DNA from: Pseudomonas mosselii
GTDB lineage: Bacteria > Pseudomonadota > Gammaproteobacteria > Pseudomonadales > Pseudomonadaceae
Direction of reading: 5' to 3'
Assembly (NCBI RefSeq): GCF_003205295.1
Contig: NZ_QJRP01000023.1
Span: 1 to 64,000, forward strand
Length of the DNA: 64,000 nt
Both the position numbers and the translations under genes were made by a program. The first letter of the stretch is position 1. Each line of letters opens with the position of its first letter. A model generated the notes under the pieces. That model was not told the origin of the DNA. It worked only from the letters and a program-made list of their open reading frames with translations, and did not search any database. Below are positions 9,886-19,168 of this stretch, one piece after another.

Positions 9886-11151
9886 ATGGAAGTACATGAC
9901 CTCATCGGAGTTGGCTTCGGTCCGTCCAATCTGGCATTGGCCATTGCGCTGCACGAGCAGCATCACGGTCAGCGCGCCCCAACTGTGCGCTTCCTCGAAA
10001 AATCAGCCAACTTTACGTGGCATGAGCATATGTTACTGCCTGACACGCGGATGCAAGTAGCATTTCTCAAGGACCTGGTATCACTGCGCAACCCCAAGAG
10101 TCACTTCTCGTTCATCAATTACCTTCATGAGAAAGGTCGCCTTCAGGCATTCATCAACCTGAAAACCTTTTATCCCAGCCGTCATGAATTCAGCGATTAC
10201 TTGACGTGGGCCGCCAGTCACTTCGATGACCGCATCGACTATGGCCATGAAGTCATCACCGTCACGCCAGTGCTGCAAGCGAGCGCTGTCAAACTGCTGA
10301 AGGTGCATACCCGCGACGCCCAAGGGCAGGAACAGTTCTACCTGACGCGCCATCTTGTCCTGGGCGTGGGCGGCAGCACGCGAATTCCTGAACCGTTCCT
10401 ACCCCACCAGCATGACCCGCGCATCTTTCATTCCAGCCGTTATTTGAAACACATTGCTCAGCACAGGCATGCCCAGCGTATTGCCGTGGTCGGCGGCGGC
10501 CAGAGCGCTGCGGAAATATTCATGGACCTGCCCAATCATCTGCCCAACGTACCGTGTGATCTGATCATGCGCCAGAGCGCCTTGCGGGTCTCGGACGACA
10601 GCCCTTTCGTTAACGAAATTTTCGACACCCAGGTGGTCGACTATCTCTACGAGAATCCCGAACGCAATAGCGCTTACCTCAAAGACTTTCGCCACACCAA
10701 CTACGCCGCGGCCAATCTGGATCTGGTCGAGCGCATCTACCAGTTCATCTACCAGCAACACGTCAACGGCGTGGAGGGGCATCGCGTACTCAATGATCGG
10801 ACAATCACTGCAGTCGAAACCTCGGCGCAAGGCGTGGCCATCACATCAAGCGATGCACGCAGCAACAGCTGCTCTACCCAGCAATACGACATGGTCATAC
10901 TCGCGACGGGCTATGAACGCGACCATCACCGCGAGCTGCTTGAACCTCTGGCCTCGCACCTGGGAGATCTACGAGTTGACCGGCAATACCGCCTGCATAC
11001 GCCTGAGGACTTTCACCCCTCGATTTTCCTGCAGGGGGCCTGCGAAAGCTCGCACGGCCTGAGTGATACCCTGCTGTCGATTCTCGCTATCCGGTCGGCA
11101 GAAATCTCTCATGCGCTAACAACACGGTTGCACGCCTGCGAAGAGCACTGA
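9886..11151 (+). CDS. L-ornithine/L-lysine N-monooxygenase, PvdA/SidA/IucD family
   Basis: Flavin-dependent N-hydroxylase of 421 residues, the family's usual length. The FAD motif GVGFGPSN is at residue 8, the NADPH motif GGGQSAAE is in the middle, and the family signatures FLKDLVSLRNP, DDSPFVNE and ATGYER are all present. The alignment by eye is close to PvdA throughout, so ornithine N5-hydroxylation is the best guess; lysine is possible. Such enzymes make the hydroxylamine that is acylated to a hydroxamate. A Fur-box-linked IucB-type acetyltransferase at the other end of the locus could do that acylation. The ATG at 9886 is chosen, with AAAGGA upstream; a TTG at 9880 has tighter spacing. 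It is one of three plus-strand genes flanking or interrupting the minus-strand cluster. Confidence 0.95.
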   Translation: MEVHDLIGVGFGPSNLALAIALHEQHHGQRAPTVRFLEKSANFTWHEHMLLPDTRMQVAFLKDLVSLRNPKSHFSFINYLHEKGRLQAFINLKTFYPSRHEFSDYLTWAASHFDDRIDYGHEVITVTPVLQASAVKLLKVHTRDAQGQEQFYLTRHLVLGVGGSTRIPEPFLPHQHDPRIFHSSRYLKHIAQHRHAQRIAVVGGGQSAAEIFMDLPNHLPNVPCDLIMRQSALRVSDDSPFVNEIFDTQVVDYLYENPERNSAYLKDFRHTNYAAANLDLVERIYQFIYQQHVNGVEGHRVLNDRTITAVETSAQGVAITSSDARSNSCSTQQYDMVILATGYERDHHRELLEPLASHLGDLRVDRQYRLHTPEDFHPSIFLQGACESSHGLSDTLLSILAIRSAEISHALTTRLHACEEH

Positions 11152-11175
11152 ACTGCGCTGGCGAAGGCGCGCAGA

Positions 11176-11577
11176 TCATGATAACCGCCACTCCACAGCC
11201 TCTCGTGCATGTGGCTTTCGCCCTGATATGTCGGCGCGTGCCTCAGTCCTACCCGAAAGATCGGCAGCCGTGAATGCGAGCGGAACCTTGACGCGTTGCA
11301 CGAACGGAATCTCGTATGGCTCTGCCCGCTTCCAACTCAAATAAATAAAGCGCGCCTTCGCCGCACCATGAACGAAGGGCCCGGCAAAATCGATCTGCCC
11401 GTCCGCCTTGGGCCGCACTTGAACTTCGCATGTAAATTCATGAGTGCCATCCTGGCGCCGCACACCTCGATGAACCACTTTTTCCTTATCTTGCAGGCCA
11501 ACCTCGGCCGCCTCCTCGAACTCAGGCAACGCCCCGTAGGAAAGAACAACTGTCACACAGGTAGGCAAAACGCTCAC
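11176..11577 (-). CDS. DUF5990 family protein
   Basis: Small protein of 133 residues. The pattern FAGPFVHG...RFIYL...RVKVPL matches the conserved core of DUF5990, for which I know no function. No signal peptide or membrane segment is apparent. It starts at a GTG (11577) behind AAGGAGAG. It lies 93 bases downstream of the two-module NRPS and converges on the PvdA-like gene. Its position suggests cotranscription with the NRPS, but a role in biosynthesis cannot be derived from sequence. Confidence 0.8.
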   Translation of the reverse strand: MSVLPTCVTVVLSYGALPEFEEAAEVGLQDKEKVVHRGVRRQDGTHEFTCEVQVRPKADGQIDFAGPFVHGAAKARFIYLSWKRAEPYEIPFVQRVKVPLAFTAADLSGRTEARADISGRKPHAREAVEWRLS

Positions 11578-11670
11578 TTTCTCTCCTTGATCTGGTGTTG
11601 TCAGCCTGGCACCGACCGCGCGGCTGATGGCTCATGCGCGGCCGGCGAAGGCTTTGTTCAGGGGGTAGAA

Positions 11671-14600
11671 TCAAAATTCGAATGTTTCGAACTCATCTGC
11701 CATGTGCTCGTTGATACGTGCCGCGAAGGCATGCAGTACAGGCACTTCGAAGATATCACTCATTGACAGCTCAATCTCGAATCCATCACGGATACGTGCC
11801 ACCAACTGACCGACCAGCAATGAATGACCGCCTAGCTCGAAGAAGTCATCATGACGGCTGATTTCCTCGACCCCCAGCAACTCTGACCATGTGTCGACCA
11901 GCCAGGACTCGGTGTCGTTGATTGCAGGCTCGTAAAGGCGCCTTGAAAAATCCTCCATTGCCGGCCCTGGCAATACGTTTACATCGACCTTGCCATTTAC
12001 TGTCAACGGTAGATGCTCAACCTGCACGTAAGCGACCGGCACCATGTAGGCTGGCAGTATACCGGTCAAATACTCACGAAACTCAATTGGTGAAGGCGCC
12101 ATTTCCTTGGTTTGCCTGAGGCGATAGTAAGCAACGAGTCGAATACCACCGCTTGGCTGAGGCATGGCAACCACATGAGCCCCCCCGACGGCAGGATGCA
12201 TGGCCAGGCGTGAAGAAACCTCTCCCAGCTCGACACGAAAGCCACGAATTTTTACTTGTTCATCTGCGCGCCCGGCATACTCCAGCTCGCCATTTTCCAG
12301 CAACCGCCCAAGGTCGCCACTGCGATACATGCGGGCTCCCGGCCGAGCGGCGTACGGGTCGGGCACGAAGCGCGCCGCGGTCAATCCCGGCAGTCGATGG
12401 TAGCCACGGGCAACACCTTCCCCCGCAATCCAGATCTCACCCAGGGTGCCACTGTCGGCGGGCTCGAGCTGCTCGTCCAGGATATACACATGTCGCCCCA
12501 CAATCGCCTTGCCTACCGACTTCTGCGCCCAAGGTCGCACATCTTCATCGCCCAGGCGATGCCAGGTCGTATGGATCGCCCCCTCGGTGATTCCATACAT
12601 ATCGATAAATTGTGTCTGGCCAGAAGCATCAGCAGCGAGCCAAGCGCCAGGTAGCGTCGGGTCCAATTGCTCGCCACCGAAAATCACTCGACGTAAACCA
12701 TGGGCTCGAGGCGCACGCAAGTGTTCCTCCAACACTTGCGCGAAAGCACCCGGTGTCTGGCTGAGTACCGACACTCTCTTCTCACAGAGCCAACGGTATA
12801 GCGCATCGGGCGCGCGGGTCAGCGCAGCCGGTACAATCAGAACCCGCGATCCGGCGTGCAGGCCACCGAACAGTTCCCATACCGAAAAATCGAAAGCGAA
12901 CGAGTGGAAGAGGCTCCAGATATCGCCCCGGCCTGCACCTATGGCGCTTACCAATACGTCCAACAACGAAACCACCTGTGAGTGCTCCACGACCACCCCT
13001 TTCGGACGGCCCGTCGATCCCGAGGTGTAGATCACGTAGGCCGCGCAGCCTGGGGCGAAACCCGCGACATCGGTCTCGAGCCCGTCGGCGGCAAGCGCCT
13101 CCCACGATGCACGTTCCATGTGATAGTCGAGGCATGCAACGCCGCTCAATGCGCCCAGCGCTTGCCTGCCTTGACCATCGATGATCGCCAGCACAGGCTG
13201 GCTATCGTCGAGAATCTCCAGCATGCGGCTTTTGACCGAGTGCGGCTCGAGCGGCACATAAGCACCGCCCGCCTTGAGTATCGCCACGATACTGATGACC
13301 TGCTCGATGCACCTGGACATCGCCACCGCGACGTGACTGCCAATGCCAACACCGCGCGCGCGCAAATAGCGCGCCAGTTGATTTGAAGCCGCATCGAGTT
13401 CAGCGTAACTGAGATGTCGCCTGGCATCTTCGATCGCAACAGCCTCAGGGGTTATTCGCGCCCAGTAGGAGAGGCGACTGTGCAGGCAAGTCGAGCGGCT
13501 GAGCGTGGCGTCGACAGCGGTTTCCAGCAACTCGGATGGCCCGCCTGGACAAGCTTCGTAAAATAGGTCGCGCTCTTCAGTCAGCGCCTCGAGCACCCCC
13601 TTGAACGCTTGCTGGAACTCAACGACAGCGCTCTCATCGAACAGCGCTGTTGCGTACACCCATGTCCCCTCAATCGCATCAGTGCGCTCTTCCATCATCA
13701 AGGACAGATCGCATTGAGTGGACTGTATCTGCGGATGAACTTCACTGATTTCCAGCCCCTTGAGCCGAACATCGGTAGTTGGCGTGTTTTGCCAAACGAG
13801 CATCGCCTGGAACAAGGGATTGTATGCACGACTACGAACAGGGCTTACTGCGTCAACGATCTGCTCGAACGGCACGTGCTGCCGTTCCTGTGCATCGATC
13901 GTCAGTTGCCTGATACGCGCCAGCAGTTGCACCACCGAAGGTTTATCGCCCAGACGAACATGCAAAGGCAAGGTATTGACGAAGCAACCTATGAGGTTCT
14001 CCAGCTCAAGGGCTGGTCGGTTGGCGGATGGCGTGCCAATGACTACAGACGCCTGTCCTGCCAGCCTGTCCAACAATACGGCATAGGCGCCCAACAAGAT
14101 CATGTACAGCGTTACGCCGTGACGCCTTCCCAGCTCACGCAATGCAGCCGTCAGGGCATTATCGAGCGTAAAACTTAAACATTTCCCTGCCGGGTCCTGA
14201 ACCGCTGGGCGCATTTGCGCAGGTAGCTTCAGACAGGTTGGCGCCCCCTCCATATGCTTGCGCCAGAACCGAAGGTCGTCATCCTGCACGCCAATGGTTT
14301 CACGCTGCCACACTGCGTAATCCGCGTATTGCAGCGTCATCGGTGGCAGGGGATAGGTCTCGCCGTGAGCGAAATGACCATACAAACTGGACAACTCGCT
14401 GGCGAGCAAACTCATCGACCAACCATCGGCGATGATGTGGTGCATGGAGACAAGCAGGATGTGCTCGTCAGCCGCGACCTCAAGCATGGTCGCTTCGATC
14501 AAGGGCCCGCGGGTCAAATCGAACGGTCGCTGGGCAGCCTGGGCGAACACCTGGGCCACCCGAGAGTCGGCGCTTTCTTCGAGTGCTACCCTGTCGACGC

Positions 14601-17600
14601 ACCAATCGAAGGCCGCCTGGGCAGGGACAACGACGGGTTGCACGTTACCCCGCTCTTCGAAGAACACCGTTCGCAATATCTCATGGCGCTCGATCACCTC
14701 CGTGAACGCGGCCTTCAGTGCCGCCACATCCAGCGCCCCACGAATCCGCAAGCCGCCTGTCAGGTGATAGGCCAGACTCTGGCGACGATCAATTCGGCTC
14801 AAGAACCACAGCCGCTCCTGGGCAAACGACAGCCTCGCCGGGCCTGTTCGAGGCTTGACCGCCCTCCCCTCTAGCAGCTTGGTTCGCTCCAGTGCCAGCA
14901 CGAAGTCGTTGAGCGAGGAATGGGCAAATACATCACGAACACTGATCGATGCCTGCGTCAGGGCGCGGATTCTCGACACGACCCTGATGGCCAGTAGTGA
15001 ATGGCCGCCCAGTTCGAAAAAGTCGTCATCGACGGCGATCGAATCGCAGCCCAGCAGCTCCCGCCACACACCGGCAACCAGTGCCTGCGCCGGTGTCAAT
15101 GGTTGTGACGGTACACGCTCATCGGAGCGTTTGGCGTCAGGCGAGGGCAGTGCGGCGATATCGACCTTGCCATGTGTGTTGACCGGCCATTGCGCCACTT
15201 CAAGGTAATGGGCCGGCACCATGTACGAAGGCAGAAGCGCTCCCAGGGCGGCACGCAAGCGCTCGCTGTCGAAGGGCACATTGTCCTCTGCGATGATGTA
15301 GGCAATCAATCTTTGCTGATCAGCGATGACCCGGGCATCCTGAACCCCGCCGACGCCACGAAGTGCCGACTCCACCTCCCCTGGCTCGATGCGATACCCT
15401 CGCAACTTGATCTGCTTGTCATTACGGCAAATATATTCAATGTGCGCGGTAAGGTTCAGCCTTCCGATATCACCTGTACAGTAGAGGCGCGAGCCGGGCG
15501 GGCCAAATGGGTCCGGCACGAATCGAGCGGCAGTCAATGAAGGTCGATCGAGATAACCTCGCGCAACACCTTCACCGCCAATGCAGATCTGCCCGGCAAC
15601 GCCTTGCGGCGCCATACGCCCGTAGCGGTCAAGAATGTATGCATGGCTGTTCTCGAGTGCTTTGCCAAGGGGGACCGGCACCCCTGTTCCGGCGTGGTCC
15701 TCGACCAGATCCATCATGATGGAGTTGACCGTCGTCTCGGTCAGCCCGTAGCTGTCGCAAAGGCGTATGCCTTGAACCGCCGAATCCTTGAACCAGTCAC
15801 GCAATGCGTCATGCCGCAACTTCTCGCCCCCCGCCAGGACGATACGCAGAGGCGGCCTGGGCAGGCACCTCGGATCATCTGCGGCAATTTGGCGGGCCCA
15901 AAGATGCCAGAATGCTGTCGGCAAATCTGCCACGGTGACACGATGACGTGCCAGATAGCTCACGAAAGCGTCGTCAGGCGCCACCGGCCCGTCCGGACGC
16001 ATCACGATTGCAGCCCCCACGCTGAGGGCAGGAAAAATTTCGGCGATGGCATTGTCAAACGAAGGCGAGGCGAAATGCAGCACTCGGTCCCCTTCTCCAA
16101 GCCGACACCAGCGTGCATGGGCACGTACGAAAGCGACGACGTTCCTATGTTCTATGGTGACGCCCTTCGGCTCCCCTGTAGATCCCGAAGTGAACATCGT
16201 ATAAACGGCCTGCTTGGGCAACACGTGTGGCAGTAGCGACGATGCTTCGAGATCCTGGCTACCAGGCGATTGATCCAACTGGCGAAGATCAACATGAGCG
16301 AGCCCCATCTCAAGAGCCAACCCAGCGCCTTGTCCCACGCTCAATACCAGAGAAGGTTTTGCCAAGAGGGTCAACAAACGCAGTCGCGCGTGCGGATAAC
16401 CAGGGTCGAGCGGTATGTATGCTCCTCCAGCCTTCATCGTCGCCAGCATCGCCACGATCATATCGATCCCTCGCGGCAAGCACAGCGCAACCCGGTCTTC
16501 TGCGCACAACCCAAGGTTGCGCAGGTACCGCGCCAGTCTGGTCGCTCGCAAGTCCAGTTCAAGGTAGTCGATGGTCTGGGCATCGCTGATCAGACACGGC
16601 GCGTGAGGCGTCCGTGCTGCTTGCGCCTCGAACAACCCATGCACTGAGCCGCCGTCCAGACCCTGGTCGTCATCGGATCGCCTGTGCTCTGGAACGAGGC
16701 GAGCCATTTGCTCATTCGGGATCACCTGCAGATCGCTGAGAATCTGATGTGGCCCGTGCTCCAGCGCATCCGCCAACCGCTCCAGGGCTTGCTCGCAATA
16801 TCGTGCAATCCATCCTGGTTGCAGGTCGACCAATGTCTGCACCTTCAACACCAAGTCCTGTCCTGAGTCATCGACCGTGAGCACCAGAGGGAAGCTTGTG
16901 CGCTCGGTGGCCAGTTCATGACTTGAACTCCCGGCCAGTGGAGCAGTGGGCGATGTGGGAAGGTAACGGTAATCGAATAATGCCCCGGTCAGCGCCCCGG
17001 CACCCTCAACCCCACTACAACGACGGGCCAGCGAAAAGGAAGCGTGCTCGTGCTCGATCAACTCGCCCAGCATGCGTTGAGCGCGGCTCAGACCTTGGCC
17101 CACGTCCAGGCCCTGCAAGTTCAGACGAAATGGCAAGGTATTGACCAGCATCCCCAGCATGTTGGAAGTGCGAACCGAGTCATTCATTCGCCCGGACAAC
17201 ACGGTGCCGAAAACCACGTCCTGTATGCCACCAAGACGAGAAAGCACCAATGCCCACGCCAAGTGCAGGATCGCTGGGACGCCGACCCTATGACGTCGCG
17301 TAAGCTCACGCAGTCGCGCAGTCAGCGAAACGCTCAGCATTATCCTCGCCTCACCGATCTGCGCCCGCGCATCCACCGCCTCCAGTAGGCCGAACGGGGC
17401 AGTCGGCTCACGCAGATCGCCAAGCCGTTCGTGGAAAAACGCTTCATCGCGGTGTGTGCCGAGTGCCCGTATCTTCAGCGCATAGTCCGGAAACTGATTC
17501 ACAGCAGGCAAGCTGTTCCAGGCACCGCTCATGATCAGGCACAGTTCGTCCTGCATCAGGCGCAGGGAGGTGCGGTCACCCACCAGATGATGAGACAGGA

Positions 17601-18174
17601 TCAACAGCGACCAGCCACCTGAGTCTGATCGGGCGAAAAGCCCTCTTATCAGCGGTGCGGCAGTGACGTCGATACGATGCTCTGGCCCTATCTGAGCAAC
17701 AAGCCATTGATCGCTGGCGCCCTGCGCTGGAGCATGAAGCTCCTGCATTGGCAGCTCGACGTCGCGCAGCACCACCTGCAGGGGCATGGTCAGCCCATCC
17801 CATAGAACCGCCGTTCTGAGAATCGCATGGCGCTCGACCACTTTGCCTAACGCCCAGACGAATCGATCAAGCGCATCGCGAGTGGCAAAATGAACAACCT
17901 GATGAAGCACATAAGGGTCGGCATCACCTGCCAGAATATGATGATACAGCAGCCCTTCCTGCAATGAAGTCAGCGGGTAGATCCCGACAAGGTTCTGTTC
18001 ACCACCCGGCACCCTGCAAACAATAGATTGCCGATCGCCGGCCTCACACATGAAGGTTGCTGTTTCATCCTGATGCCCCGAGTCGATCAAATTCCGCTCG
18101 ACAAGTCTCTGACGTAGCGTTTCGCGCTGCTCCGCGGTCAACGACCCCGCATTGACGTAGGGTTCATCACGCAT
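11671..18174 (-). CDS. Two-module NRPS, E/C-A(Arg-like)-PCP-C-A(Thr)-PCP
   Basis: About 2167 residues. A dual E/C-type condensation domain (IYPLTSLQEGLLYHH, SHHLVGDR near 195) opens the protein, so the upstream residue is probably epimerised. A1 (FTSGSTGEPKG near 663) has residues DNADVASVNK. This is not a code I know, but Asp at position 278 and similarity to DVADVGAIDK point to a basic side chain such as Arg or a modified Orn/Lys. PCP1 (GGHSLL, about 1058) and an LCL C domain with HHIIADG (about 1248) follow. A2 (YTSGSTGRPKG, about 1720) reads DFWSIGMIHK, close to the Thr code. PCP2 is at about 2117. There is no thioesterase. The acidic aromatic tail EFETFEF could dock to the TubC domain of the next NRPS (4943). 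ATG 18174 follows AGGGAAG; a TTG at 18192 is less likely. Confidence 0.95.
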   Translation of the reverse strand: MRDEPYVNAGSLTAEQRETLRQRLVERNLIDSGHQDETATFMCEAGDRQSIVCRVPGGEQNLVGIYPLTSLQEGLLYHHILAGDADPYVLHQVVHFATRDALDRFVWALGKVVERHAILRTAVLWDGLTMPLQVVLRDVELPMQELHAPAQGASDQWLVAQIGPEHRIDVTAAPLIRGLFARSDSGGWSLLILSHHLVGDRTSLRLMQDELCLIMSGAWNSLPAVNQFPDYALKIRALGTHRDEAFFHERLGDLREPTAPFGLLEAVDARAQIGEARIMLSVSLTARLRELTRRHRVGVPAILHLAWALVLSRLGGIQDVVFGTVLSGRMNDSVRTSNMLGMLVNTLPFRLNLQGLDVGQGLSRAQRMLGELIEHEHASFSLARRCSGVEGAGALTGALFDYRYLPTSPTAPLAGSSSHELATERTSFPLVLTVDDSGQDLVLKVQTLVDLQPGWIARYCEQALERLADALEHGPHQILSDLQVIPNEQMARLVPEHRRSDDDQGLDGGSVHGLFEAQAARTPHAPCLISDAQTIDYLELDLRATRLARYLRNLGLCAEDRVALCLPRGIDMIVAMLATMKAGGAYIPLDPGYPHARLRLLTLLAKPSLVLSVGQGAGLALEMGLAHVDLRQLDQSPGSQDLEASSLLPHVLPKQAVYTMFTSGSTGEPKGVTIEHRNVVAFVRAHARWCRLGEGDRVLHFASPSFDNAIAEIFPALSVGAAIVMRPDGPVAPDDAFVSYLARHRVTVADLPTAFWHLWARQIAADDPRCLPRPPLRIVLAGGEKLRHDALRDWFKDSAVQGIRLCDSYGLTETTVNSIMMDLVEDHAGTGVPVPLGKALENSHAYILDRYGRMAPQGVAGQICIGGEGVARGYLDRPSLTAARFVPDPFGPPGSRLYCTGDIGRLNLTAHIEYICRNDKQIKLRGYRIEPGEVESALRGVGGVQDARVIADQQRLIAYIIAEDNVPFDSERLRAALGALLPSYMVPAHYLEVAQWPVNTHGKVDIAALPSPDAKRSDERVPSQPLTPAQALVAGVWRELLGCDSIAVDDDFFELGGHSLLAIRVVSRIRALTQASISVRDVFAHSSLNDFVLALERTKLLEGRAVKPRTGPARLSFAQERLWFLSRIDRRQSLAYHLTGGLRIRGALDVAALKAAFTEVIERHEILRTVFFEERGNVQPVVVPAQAAFDWCVDRVALEESADSRVAQVFAQAAQRPFDLTRGPLIEATMLEVAADEHILLVSMHHIIADGWSMSLLASELSSLYGHFAHGETYPLPPMTLQYADYAVWQRETIGVQDDDLRFWRKHMEGAPTCLKLPAQMRPAVQDPAGKCLSFTLDNALTAALRELGRRHGVTLYMILLGAYAVLLDRLAGQASVVIGTPSANRPALELENLIGCFVNTLPLHVRLGDKPSVVQLLARIRQLTIDAQERQHVPFEQIVDAVSPVRSRAYNPLFQAMLVWQNTPTTDVRLKGLEISEVHPQIQSTQCDLSLMMEERTDAIEGTWVYATALFDESAVVEFQQAFKGVLEALTEERDLFYEACPGGPSELLETAVDATLSRSTCLHSRLSYWARITPEAVAIEDARRHLSYAELDAASNQLARYLRARGVGIGSHVAVAMSRCIEQVISIVAILKAGGAYVPLEPHSVKSRMLEILDDSQPVLAIIDGQGRQALGALSGVACLDYHMERASWEALAADGLETDVAGFAPGCAAYVIYTSGSTGRPKGVVVEHSQVVSLLDVLVSAIGAGRGDIWSLFHSFAFDFSVWELFGGLHAGSRVLIVPAALTRAPDALYRWLCEKRVSVLSQTPGAFAQVLEEHLRAPRAHGLRRVIFGGEQLDPTLPGAWLAADASGQTQFIDMYGITEGAIHTTWHRLGDEDVRPWAQKSVGKAIVGRHVYILDEQLEPADSGTLGEIWIAGEGVARGYHRLPGLTAARFVPDPYAARPGARMYRSGDLGRLLENGELEYAGRADEQVKIRGFRVELGEVSSRLAMHPAVGGAHVVAMPQPSGGIRLVAYYRLRQTKEMAPSPIEFREYLTGILPAYMVPVAYVQVEHLPLTVNGKVDVNVLPGPAMEDFSRRLYEPAINDTESWLVDTWSELLGVEEISRHDDFFELGGHSLLVGQLVARIRDGFEIELSMSDIFEVPVLHAFAARINEHMADEFETFEF

Positions 18175-18245
18175 ACATTCTTCCCTGAACAATTAGTCTG
18201 ATTGGCACCCCGCTCGACAACGACCGTGGCGCGCTGAAATGTCGA

Positions 18246-18275
18246 TTGATAGAGTCGCATAGTTCCTTCTAATAT
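18246..18275 (+). promoter_or_regulatory. Possible sigma-70 promoter for the cupin-8 gene
   Basis: TTGATA and TAATAT are separated by 18 bases, pointing towards the plus-strand dioxygenase gene. The -10 overlaps the ATG at 18274, so translation more likely begins at ATG 18343. Prediction from sequence only. Confidence 0.35.
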
Positions 18276-18342
18276 GTCTTGCCAAACGACAGCGCCAAGA
18301 CAGTCGAATAATTCCTCTATAACGACCTCGGCCTCACTGATC

Positions 18343-19140
18343 ATGTCAAATGCACTGCTCCCACCCGCGCCGTTGCCGATCGATATCGTGACCGCCCCCA
18401 CGCGCGAAACGCTTGAGCTGAATTATGTCTGCCCAGGCAGGCCGGTGCTGGTTCGCGGCGTGACCGATCATTGGCGTGCGCGCTTGGAATGGTCACATGA
18501 TTACTTGGCCGAACACGCAGGTCATACAACTGTGACCGTCAGCCGCCGCAGGGGCGCTGATGCACAGCATATGCAGCTTGCCGCATACTTGAAGTATCTG
18601 GAGCGCCCCCCGGAAGCCGACCCGCTCTACCTCAGCAATTGGGTGTTCGAACGCGACTGCCCCCAGCTCTTGAACGACTACGAACAACTCGAACTCTTCG
18701 AGCATCTCGAATCGAAATTGCCCGAGCACCTACGCCCGCAATGGCGCTGGATGTTCATCGGGCCGACGGGGTCTGGCACTCATCTGCACGTCGACGTCCT
18801 CGACACCAGCGCCTGGAATGTCGTGATCACGGGCCGTAAACGCTGGCGCTTCTACTCTCCCGAACAAAAGGCCTTGATGTATCAGGGTGGCGTGAACACC
18901 TTCGAGCCAGATCTCACAGCCTGCCCGCGCTTCGCGCAGGCCCAGGCGATCGAATGCGTACAGGAACCTGGCGATCTCGTGTTCACACCCAGTGGCTGGT
19001 GGCACCAGGTGATCAACGAGCGCGGCGGTATTTCCATCACAGAGAATTTCATCGATCGAGCTAATCTCGAGCGCGTCAAGCAGGCGGCAAAACGTGCAAA
19101 CCTTGCCTACTTGGACCAGGCCGTCGCCGCAATCGGCTAA
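18343..19140 (+). CDS. JmjC/cupin-8 family Fe(II)/2-oxoglutarate hydroxylase
   Basis: About 265 residues. The cupin-8/JmjC metal site is visible: HLHVD (first His and Asp) in a GSGTHLHVD context, and the distal His in PSGWWHQV, with GRKRWRFYSP between them as usual for FIH-like enzymes. This family hydroxylates Asn, His, Arg or other residues on proteins, and on carrier-bound or free substrates in some biosynthetic clusters. It is inserted in the opposite direction between the PCP-C gene and the two-module NRPS. It is one of four non-heme iron enzymes here and a candidate for beta-hydroxylation of the His or another residue. The start at 18343 is chosen because a promoter-like element covers the earlier ATG at 18274; neither has a strong ribosome site. 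Confidence 0.8.
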   Translation: MSNALLPPAPLPIDIVTAPTRETLELNYVCPGRPVLVRGVTDHWRARLEWSHDYLAEHAGHTTVTVSRRRGADAQHMQLAAYLKYLERPPEADPLYLSNWVFERDCPQLLNDYEQLELFEHLESKLPEHLRPQWRWMFIGPTGSGTHLHVDVLDTSAWNVVITGRKRWRFYSPEQKALMYQGGVNTFEPDLTACPRFAQAQAIECVQEPGDLVFTPSGWWHQVINERGGISITENFIDRANLERVKQAAKRANLAYLDQAVAAIG

Positions 19141-19168
19141 ACGTGCCGCGCCGGTCTGAAGATCGCGT

